From: Plantago major
Taxonomy: Eukaryota; Streptophyta; Magnoliopsida; Lamiales; Plantaginaceae
Direction: 5' to 3'
DNA length: 64,000 nt
Assembly (NCBI GenBank): GCA_026545765.1
Contig: CM048844.1
Coordinates: 70,851,035-70,915,034 of the forward strand
The notes under the pieces were generated by a model. The model made no database searches. It saw only the letters and a program-made list of their open reading frames with translations, and was not told the DNA's origin. The translations under genes were made by a program, and so were the position numbers. Position 1 is the first letter of the stretch. Every line of letters begins with the position of its first letter. Positions 55,639 through 64,000 of this stretch are shown here, one piece after another.

Positions 55639-57449
55639 CTACTGAACATGCAGGTCAGCGTCCATCCATTTGAGCCATACAAACTGTTCCTCAAGCACTT
55701 GCTCGTAAATTTGCCTTAGTCGCATGACTATTTCACATTGGAGAGGAGTCATCATCTCGTTAACTTTCTTCTTGTGTGTAGAGATTAGATCGCGATCTGA
55801 TCCACAGGACCGAGAAGCTACGAACTCATGGAAGGGCCCGAACTTCCCAAACCATACATTCGACCCTTCTTGTCCATTGGGTTGACCTCGAAGAAGATCT
55901 GGTCTTGCTCTTGATTGTGACTCATGGCCGTCGATCATCCTCTCGTCCATCCTCCTCTCGACCTCACTCTGCAATTGTTGGTTGCATACGAAATGAGATG
56001 CAATTTTAGGAATCACTTTAAAATACTCAAATACACATGTTAACCTTAAGAAAAGCGTGCATAATCGCTCGGCCCTCACGTCCAGATGCCATTCTTGACT
56101 TAGCGCTTCTTGAAGTGGTACAGAGCACTCTTGGTACATCTCTATTGGCCTAAAAAACATATGTGCAAACAAGTAGTTAGTTGATTGAAATGAAAGCTAA
56201 AAGCGTTATGTATCATATTCAGTCATAAACAACATATTTACTAACCTCCATCCGTGATGCGTAACAACATTTCGCGACCCGTAGTGATGTCTGGCGGTGC
56301 CGTCATCATGCGGCTCGGACAAGCGGTTTTATGCATTCTTATGCTTGATCCTAGACGAAGGGATCATTCCAGCACGTCAACCACAGTGCCCACTCGTCAT
56401 CCCCCACCCAAGTTGGTTTCCTGCGTGTCTCCTTCATTTTGTAGACCATTTTCCTGTAGATGTCCGACCCTAAAGTCTCGGCGAAGTACTGTTGGGACAC
56501 CAGGGTATTGGGGATGAAATAGTCCTTCTACAACAATTCCATTCAAAGTAAAAATTACACAAGTATAAAGAAAGATAACAATTTAAATATAACACTCAAA
56601 TGAAACTCAAATGTAGTAGTCCTACAACGATTCAATTTAGTGGCTAACATACCACTCAAATTGTCCTAAAATTGACTAACACAATGGTGACTAACATATC
56701 ACCCAAGTTCAGTGGCTAACATACCATACCACTCAAATTGTCCTAAAATTGACTAACACAATGGTGACTAACATATCACCCAAGTTCAGTGGCTAACATA
56801 CCACTCAAATGACACAACAAGTTCATAAATGGTGACTAACACATCAAAACAAGCTTAGTGGCTAACATACCACTCACCGGATATAGTGGCTAACATACCA
56901 CACACATTAACCTGATGATTAAAAGAACAAATAAAGCATTCATTGTAACATTTAAGCTACATTTCGTCGAAGTAAAAGTGCTTCATCCGTCCGGACGTTT
57001 GACCACTTCTCGCCTCCACATCCGGCATCTCCGCCTCCCCACGAAGATTTTGCCTAGTTTGTCCGAGGCATCAGGAGGCCAAAACACATTATCAATGAGA
57101 CAAACAAGAAGCGAATATTCATTAGTAAAATCATGTAACATATATTTATCTTAAGTGTATGTTCTCTGACTCCATAATACTTACTTGTTCCTAGTTGGGA
57201 ACAACACGGTTTCACGAAATGTATGCAGTCCATCAACGTCAAGTAGGGACACCCGTAAGAGGGGTAGTCACTAGGAGCATGTGCCGTGTAGGCCGGTGGA
57301 ATCTCTGGTACCTGAGATTGGCTGCTGCTCCCCCCAATGTCGTATCCAACGAGAGGACTACTATGACTCGCTGGGGTACTACTAGAACCCGCTGGACTAG
57401 CACCCCTAAACCCGGGAGGAAGGTATGTCGACTTCCTTTGGCGCGGCAT
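55639..57449 (-). pseudogene. CACTA 2 TnpA-like (Transposase_24-type) protein
   Basis: First exon from the ATG at 57449: MPRQRKSTYLPPGFRG followed by a serine- and proline-rich part. Middle exon 56520-56240: TLGSDIYRKMVYKMKET and TWVGDDEWALWLTCWND, then stops. The last exon starts after a CAATTGCAG acceptor near 55968 with SEVERRMDERMIDGHESQ and ends with MRLRQIYEQVLEEQFVW to the stop at 55639. The same blocks occur in CACTA 1. In En/Spm elements the second protein binds the subterminal repeats, which here would be the TCCGTCGCTAA motifs; that is inference. Confidence 0.65.
56640..56905 (+). repeat. Tandem repeats in a CACTA 2 intron
   Basis: GTGGCTAACATACCACTCAA and GGTGACTAACATATCACCCA alternate; one unit of about 90 bp occurs twice almost unchanged, then shorter variants. 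Confidence 0.75.
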
Positions 57450-57759
57450 TTGCAAGAGCATATAAGTAATTGCAAGAAAAAATGTGTTAGTAAAGAATAC
57501 ATGAATATACATTTGACAGATATTAACGCACAAAAAGTAATAATAATGAACAACTAATTTTATATACACATAACAACTAAGCATACAATACACACATACC
57601 CTCGTCCTCATCGGCTATTGTTAAGTCTATAAATTGGTCTTCATGCAGGTCTATGAACTCATCATCGACATATGCGGGCTTTCTCATTTGTTTGATCGGC
57701 GACCTCTTCTTGATCTGAGTTGGTAATTAAATCGTCCTTATCGATGTACTCTACTATGG

Positions 57760-59448
57760 GCGGGCTGTATAAGCATCATGACCGATCACTTTGATCGCGT
57801 TTGAGGCTTGGATATTCAATAAACACCACCTGTCGTGCTTGAGTCGCCAAGATAAACGGTTCATACTTAGTACGATACCTCTTCCTATGGTTAATTTCTA
57901 CCATCTGATAGAGCTCGTGTTTCTGCGTACCACTTGGAGTAGGATCATATCAGTCAACATCAAACAGAAAGGTTCTTTTCAAAGGAAACCCCGGATATTC
58001 AAGTCGCACAATTCGTCTCAGGTTCCCATAGAAATCATACAAATCATCAGGTGCATCTTGATCTTGCCCCCTGACACACACCCCAGAATTGCTTGTGGCC
58101 ATGGCGGTGTTAGACTCAATTGTTTTAAACCTAAGGCCATTTACTATGTACGATGAGAATGTGGAGACCTTTCTGTTTGGTCCCTCTGCTAGAGATTCTA
58201 AGTAAGGACATATGACTTTGTTGTGAGGATTTGTCGTACTCCTTGAACCAATCGCAAATTCATTTCCAACTTCTCTTGAAGCAGTTGTTCAATTACGTCA
58301 TCTGCCATTGTTGGATTCTTCTCTCTGAAAAGGCTGTGGACACGATTACATGATTAGATATCTATAGTAGTTAGAAGTTAAAATCCATGTATTAGCGTAA
58401 GAAAGCTACTCACCGAGCATAAATCTCCATAAATTTGTCAACTTGACCTGATTCGAGAGGACATAATATGTGGCGCCTTGACTCCTTATCATCGACCATT
58501 CATCTTTTCTTCTCCAATAGGTCTCCGGAGACCTAAAAATTGAAATGGAAGCGTCATCATCCTCTTGAACTTCAAATGTATACTGCGTTTACGGGCGGCC
58601 TAGATGCCTTCGTGGGACATGGTCCCCAAAGTAATAAGGCGAAGATTGCGTTTCCTCTACTTGCGTAGGCATTGGCCATGGATCCCTCGAGGCTTGCCTT
58701 TATTGACATACCTCTTCAATTTCCCAGTACATAATGCATATATGTTGATGTAACCTGATGTAACTTGGGAACAATCTATAGTTTCCATGCGAGCCCATCC
58801 CGCATCTTTTTTTTTGGTAAAAGTTGGTGGGAACTAGATTTTCTTAGGACAAAGATCCGATTACTTGTACCCATTCATTGAAGCTTCGCTTGATTCTTTA
58901 AGCCATTAGCCTTCTGACTCATTAGCCGACAACAAAGACAACTCGCTTACATCCGGATAAATCGGCTTTCTTTGATTCCAACAAGTCGAAGAACACACGA
59001 TCCAGGATTCGGAGGCTCCTCCACATCCCCTCGATTCTTGGCTCCTGGTGTCCATGAACTGGACCCAACATCATACACCATTTGCTCCATCCGTTCATGA
59101 TCATAATTAGCATCGATGTAGACATATTTTGAGTACTTAGATCACATTTTTCTCCTTCCTTTTACGCTTTGAGAGATGCTCATAATCCGTGAGCAGTGCT
59201 CGTGTCTCACATGATAATACCATACCTCATACTAAGACCACGGACCCCTTACGTTTCAAGTGCTCCACTCCGTTTGGGAGGCAAAATTGTTTATTCCTAC
59301 ATTTGTTAGCATTGCAAGGGCACTTCATCTCCCCCACCCCACCCCCTCGAACAAGTAGTTTGTGTAAGCGAAAGTGATGAAGGATTGACCCTTCCACAAA
59401 ACTAGGTGAATACGCCATTCACTGTCGACGGTACATCCATGAGCGATC
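57760..59448 (-). pseudogene. CACTA 2 transposase (TNP2 type), catalytic core deleted
   Basis: From 59448: DRSWMYRRQ, an in-frame TGA, then MAYSPSFVEGSILHHF and MKCPCNANKCRNKQFCLP, the transposase-associated zinc domain found at the N-terminus of plant En/Spm transposases. 59125-58920 continues in other frames (VDANYDHERMEQMV). Near 58160-57760 the frame reads KRTFLFDVD, a TGA where a tryptophan is usual, then YDPTPSGTQKHELYQMVEIN and EPFILATQARQVVFIE, a DUF4216 domain, normally at the C-terminus. Only about 700 bp separate the two, too little for the catalytic domain. Confidence 0.75.
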
Positions 59449-59459
59449 GGGATTCATAA

Positions 59460-60219
59460 TTATATGATTAGCGACCGTCTACAATTATTAGATTTATAAC
59501 ATGCATTTTACGTTAATATAATCACTGACTAGTCTCAAAACACTTAATTAAATCTTCATAATCTAGTGTATATATCTGAATTTATCGAATCAAAATTACT
59601 ATGTACTTACAAACATCTAACATTATACTAATTAACAATACAAATTCACAATCAATATATCAATTGCACAAAGTTAACTAGCTAGTATACTATAGCTCCC
59701 ATAAACATCTGATTGATCTAATTAGTGAAATTAACAAAATTCCCAATTTTGTCGACAAGTAAGGTTCCAAAACACTCGACTAAATCATTCTAATCCTACT
59801 ACATATACGAAAATATCAAATTAACAACCCTACATACTTCCAAACATCTTAACATTATACTAAAAATCCAAATTCACAATCAATATATCAATTGAACTTC
59901 TCAAAGTTAACACACTACGTAATATAAGCTTAACTAACTACTACGTACTTACAATACTTCCAAACAATTGCTCAAATTAGTCGAAATTAACAAAATCCCC
60001 AAATTTGGCAAAGTTAGGGTTTTAGCAAAAATACCTTGATTTAAATGAAAAAGATGAAATTTGTTGACCACGAGCTCCTTGTCCCACGAACTTGAAGACT
60101 CCAAAATTGGCCGGAACGGTCGAGATTTGGCCGGAATTTGTAATTGGCGAATGAAGAATGAAGAAGGAAGAAGAAAGCAGAAATGAATCTGCTGGAGCAG
60201 ACAGCCCGATAGTATATTG
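59460..60219. other. CACTA 2 5' non-coding region
   Basis: AT-rich; a stretch around CAATCAATATATCAATTG and AACATTATACTAA is present twice (59620-59690 and 59850-59920). Confidence 0.5.
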
Positions 60220-60540
60220 ATTTTAGCGACGGAACTCTATCCGTCGCTAAAATTAATTTTACTTTTTTTTTTTTTGTTTTTTTTATCCGGTCAACTTATT
60301 TAGGGACGGATTTAATATCCGTCCCTAACTAACGACGGATTTATTTATCCGTCGCTATTTGGCGACGGAAACACATCCGTCGCTAAATTAGCAACGGATG
60401 AGCGACGGATTAGAGACGGATTGAGCGAAATCGCTCAATCCGTCTCCATTCCGTCGCTAAAATTAGCGATTCGTCGCTAGTTAGCGACGGATTCTATCCG
60501 TCGCTAACCTCCGTCGCTATTTGACGGATTTCTTGTAGTG
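60220..60540 (-). repeat. CACTA 2 right terminus and subterminal repeats
   Basis: TTTTAGCGACGGAACTCTATCCGTCGCTAAAA-type pairs recur up to the TTTCTTGTAGTG end. Confidence 0.88.
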
Positions 60541-62792
60541 GAACGAGGTTATTAATCTTACTGACTCCGATCAGGGCTCGGATCTTGACGAAATATTGGC
60601 CTCTCCTTCCGATCTTGAGATCATTGGTGTCCGTCGGAGACACACCACTCGTTACAACATAGTTAACCTCCCCAACTCCACCATTCAGTCCGTAGAGACT
60701 TCTCAACCTAAAGAGGCTTGTCCTTCCAATCCTCCGGTCCAGTATAACTTGGTTGATATCGCCTCTCACCCTCGGAACCCCTATCCTCCGAATTCCTTTG
60801 CTAGTTTAGGTTACAGCTGTAGAGTGCCTATTTTTTAGCCTCCACCACTATCTTCCTTCCCCATGGCCGGTACGAATGAAGCTGGTCCGTCCGGAACTCT
60901 ACCTTTTATTGGAGTTCCGGAGATTGGAAATGAGGAGACGGATACTGGTAGGGACGGGTATGAGTTGTCTCCTCTTTCCTTGATGTGACCCTCCGAGGCG
61001 GACCAGGAACAACGATAGCCTCGGGTCCGGTGCTGCTGAGGAGACCACAGAGGTAGCTGAGCCCTCAGACATGCATGTAGACAGATCCGTCGATGCAGAC
61101 TCTTCTTCTTCTTCAAGTTCTGGGGAGTCGGACTCGGATAGAACATCGTCAGAAGAGGAGTCTTCTGATGAAGAGGTGGACATTAGATGCATGAAGGATA
61201 TGAGGATGTCGAGGACTCACGAGGATGTAGGAACTAGTAATCCAAATGCTGAGTGCGGATAATCGTCAAATCGACCAAGATGTTATTCTTGAGGATAATC
61301 CAGATAGGAGCTTATTCTTAATGTCGAGGTGGGGCGAGTTAGGGGCTCGTAAGAAGAAGGCTTCCAAGAAGTCCACAGGCGCCCATGAGTATAAAGCGGC
61401 AGGACCGCCCTATCGGAGTTCTAAGATCGGACGTCGAGCAAAATGATGGCGGATAATTCCCATTTGTTAAATCAGTCTGAAGGACAACGATATTGAAGAC
61501 TTGCATTACTTATGCGAGATCCCCGAGTGCGAGATTATTATCCTGGTAGTCGAAGCTTGTATAATCCATGGAAGGTGCCTTACCTTCCATGTTCAAGCAT
61601 TTAAGTGTGGGTGGCGGATACCCATGCTTCCTGAAATAGCGGACTTTTCCGACATACCATGCTATGTAGTCACAAGTCCTCCCGATGCATTAGGGCGATA
61701 ATGTGTTTCATGGTCATCCTCGAACTAAAGGCGAGGAATTCTCTTACAAAAATTCCTTTCCGCCTTTACCATCTCCTCAAGTCCGAACTCGGCGTTCTAT
61801 TTTTCACTTTCGTCATGGGCTTGAGATTTCTAGATGGGTTTGAGGCGTCCCATTCTTCAGTGGTGGCGAAATATTTTACATCAAGCATCCGTCAGGGATT
61901 GGGGACTTCCCAAAATTTTGAGCGTGATAAGTTCGATGTGTAAAGGTAAAGGATCATGGAATGGTTGGAATCTTTGAAGCCAGGCGATCTTGATGCGAAG
62001 TCCGATGTTGAAGAGGGCGAATCTGAAGAAGGAGGTCTTGGTCGATGCCATCGGAACGAGGCGACTATTACCACAATTACGATCTGATCCGGCTAGAGTT
62101 GGAAAGGATGGTGCGTCTTTGGGTGTAGATGGGAGGATCGATCTTTGTTTTATCCCTACGCTCTAGCGGTCCAACCCCAACTCTGGCTGGCCGGTCTCAC
62201 AAATACTCCCGTATATTGTAATAATAAAGAATATTTGAGTGAGTCTTGAATTTTATGTGCGCCGATCTTCTAAATTTGCCGATCTACTTTATGCAGGCGG
62301 TCGTTTTAATTATGCGAGGATATTGGATAATGGAGGCCACAAAAGCATGTTGGGCGGAGGGCAAACAAGATCCGCGACATGCGAAGTTGAGGGAGGCAAG
62401 GTAAAGCGAAAAAAATTACTCGGGGGCATAAAAATCCATCTTGTGATCCTTGACATAGCTAACTTTGCGGCCCATTATTGTTGATAAGTCCGGGGCCTCT
62501 AAGGGTAGTTCCGCGCGGGAATAGGTAATTGGTCCAAACCTACCCCCCCCCCCCCCCCATATAAAAATTGCAAGGTATGGATACTCGGCCACCATTGATG
62601 GTTCGAGGGTTCATGTATCCTCCTATGACTAACCGAGTCAGTGCGAACATGCCGGGAGGTCTTGCGATGCCTCCCGAGGTTCTGAGTAGGATGCCACGAA
62701 GAGGAAGAATGATGGTGGGTGGATGAGCCTCTGCTAAGAGGCGAAGTCTTTGAGGTGGCGAGGGTGGCGGACCTATTTGTATCTGTCAGGAC

Positions 62793-62798
<6 letters not shown>

Positions 62799-62865
<67 letters not shown>
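62799..62865 (+). repeat. (TA)n microsatellite
   Basis: About 33 uninterrupted TA units. Confidence 0.95.
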
Positions 62866-62866
<1 letters not shown>

Positions 62867-63764
62867 GTCTACGTGTGTATGACTTATTCAATCTTGCTAC
62901 ATGGTTTTGAGTTATACTTTGACACCTTGAGTACAATTGTACCGATATCTATTTAAACTTATGATTAATTGTCAAAGTTTGTTAATGTTATAAAAATGTG
63001 TAGAAATTACAGAAGAAAAGAATAATATTCGAAAACGTATCATTCTCAATCGCAACCAAAAAGTTAATGTTTATATTGCCTAATCTGATGTTTGATTCTG
63101 TAAGATTTCTGTGTAAAATACATTTTTTGTCTTTGTGTAGTCATCGGAGTCTACTGTATGCGGCCTAATCAATACCACGATGTGAGATGATCTCACGCTC
63201 TTATGACATCTGTTGTCCATGTGAGAAAATTTGTGTAAATAGATCTCAACCTTTTATAACATTTGTCCCTTGTTTATCGTCATTGCAAAGCATAACCTTA
63301 TTGGAAATTGCTTCCTCGTGAAAGGTATTGGACATTTGAGATTGTCTTTCGGCTCTAGTGATATCCTTCGTATCATAACATACTTTACTCTATGTTCTCC
63401 AGATGTTTTGCCAATAAATTACGTTTTGTGAAATCTCCACACGAGTTGTTGCATGCATCTCATAACGGGGCAAGTTCCCTATACAATATTGATTAATTTA
63501 GCGAAGACTTTAAACATGTCGAAGTAAAAATACTTCATATTTTTCGGTTAGAAAGAATGTATGCGAAAATTCAAGAAACAAATGATATATGTGCCCATGC
63601 AGGGCCCCATAAATTTGAGGGCCCCGATCTTTTATTTCCGTCCATATACTATTATACGCTTACATTATATAACTTATTCTTATTTGAGTGGTTATGTTGG
63701 GGTGTTAAATTTATAAGTTTATGTGAGGTCATGAATTGATTGCTATCTTGTCCATGTTTCTTCT

Positions 63765-63883
63765 ATTTTTTCATATTATTTTACGGTTTGGTCCCTTTTC
63801 AGGTCCATTCATTTTCTCTTCCATTTTTTCAAATTCTTTTTTCTGGTTTGATCCCTTATTCAAGTCCATTCATTTTCCCTTAC
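63765..63883 (+). repeat. Two-copy tandem repeat of about 60 bp
   Basis: ATTTTTTCA...GGTTTG(G/A)TCCCTT...GTCCATTCATTTTC occurs twice in succession. Confidence 0.75.
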
Positions 63884-64000
63884 ATTTTTTCAAAATACCA
63901 TTTTAGTTGAAATTCATAAAAATATTGTTTTGGAGAAATTTTGTTGTTTATATTTTACATTTTCAAGCTTCTAATTTCGTTAGTAGTATTAGATTTTCTT

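Larger units (their letters stand above)
55000..60540 (-). mobile_element. CACTA (En/Spm-type) transposon 2 with both ends
   Basis: Begins CACTACAAAAAAACCAG at 55000 and ends TTTCTTGTAGTG at 60540. The 3-bp duplication GAA lies at 54997-54999 and 60541-60543. Both ends carry dense inverted TTAGCGACGGA / TCCGTCGCTAA repeats. Genes lie on the minus strand: a TNP2-like transposase from 59448 and a TnpA-like protein from 57449. Only the N-terminal and a C-terminal domain of the transposase are left, so the element could move only with help. Confidence 0.92.
54926..61943 (+). pseudogene. Antisense Transposase_28-like gene of the second Tat-type element, split by CACTA 2
   Basis: ATG at 54926 gives MSVGEDHLGDLYES and an acidic repeat. 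The chain meets the CACTA element at 55000 and continues after it at 60541 in the same frame with EVINLTDSDQGSDLDEILA. Further exons or frames: 61071-61262 (SSSSSSSGESDSDR), 61501-61700 (IPECEIII and FKCGWRIPM) and 61659-61943 (IMCFMVILELKARNS, FTFVMGLRFLDGF). The IPEC...CGWR...MCF order equals that of the first Tat element. Several shifts and stops break it. Downstream frames to 62484 are less clear. Confidence 0.6.
52830..62520 (-). mobile_element. Second Tat-type element, truncated, with interrupted antisense gene
   Basis: The left LTR (52830-53654) starts TGATAACTC and ends TATATCA. Just inside it ATAAGTCCCCCCAGTATCCAAGTATCTTAGTTGG closely follows the sequence inside the 3' LTR of the first Tat element (ATGTCCCCCTAGTTTCCAAGTATCTTAGTAG). 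The antisense gene from 54926 is homologous to that at 15584. No gag or pol and no second LTR are in the window. The right limit is uncertain (a C-run at 62543 lies near it). Orientation is given by analogy: pol would be on minus. Confidence 0.65.
62521..64000. other. AT-rich end of the window
   Basis: No supported gene. A possible short continuation of the antisense protein near 62577-62725 has no recognised block. Confidence 0.4.

Noticed and set aside
57791-58156. 121-codon plus frame in CACTA 2
   Set aside because: It is the shadow of the DUF4216 frame on the minus strand, which has clear conserved blocks.
62719-62956. Frames with long IYIYIY stretches
   Set aside because: Translation of the (TA)n microsatellite.

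Overview
The window looks like nuclear DNA from a flowering plant, probably a eudicot. Genes have GT-AG introns. Most of the sequence is plant transposons nested inside each other (L1-type LINE, Ty3/gypsy of Tat and Athila type, Ty1/copia, Mutator, CACTA). Recognisable host material is plant-specific: a COI1-like fragment, an NLR fragment of the R1 (late blight) type, an AP2/ERF-like gene and pieces of an SGS3-like gene. I see no rRNA, tRNA or CRISPR.

Layout. Positions 35-483 hold a frameshifted COI1-like fragment. From about 946 to 28686 lies one old minus-strand LINE in three pieces. It was split first by an Athila-like LTR element (3626-12565), which itself carries a MULE (6878-10708, 9-bp target duplication). 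It was split again by a 14.3-kb Tat-type Ty3/gypsy element (13527-27844, 5-bp duplication CTAGC). The LINE reading frame rejoins exactly across both insertions. The Tat element has gag-protease-RT-RNase H-second RNase H-integrase on the minus strand and a multi-exon gene on the plus strand behind its own TATA box. A second, truncated Athila-like element (28687-31995) abuts an R1-like NLR fragment. From 34296 to 40770 is a copia element fused to the 3' part of a CACTA transposon, and that CACTA part contains a 1-kb foldback with a 9-bp duplication.

The only gene that looks alive is an AP2/ERF-like gene on the minus strand, with a CDS from 49381 down to 42312 in seven coding exons and a separate 5' UTR exon near 50242-50400. 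The intron before its AP2 exon contains a 4.3-kb near-palindrome (43641-47950). Both arms carry, head to head around an 18-nt loop, an exon-intron-exon piece of an SGS3-like XS-domain gene. Read through with the host gene, this would fold into a hairpin of about 2 kb against a core RNA-silencing factor. This is the most interesting object in the window.

From 52830 to about 62520 is a second Tat-type element. Its antisense gene is homologous to that of the first and is interrupted in its first coding exon by a complete-ended CACTA element (55000-60540, 3-bp duplication GAA). The last 1.5 kb is AT-rich with simple repeats.

Almost all transposon reading frames carry stops or frameshifts, so the window is mainly a record of successive insertions around one host gene. 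Boundaries and duplications were read directly from the sequence; family names come from recognised protein motifs and were not checked against a database.
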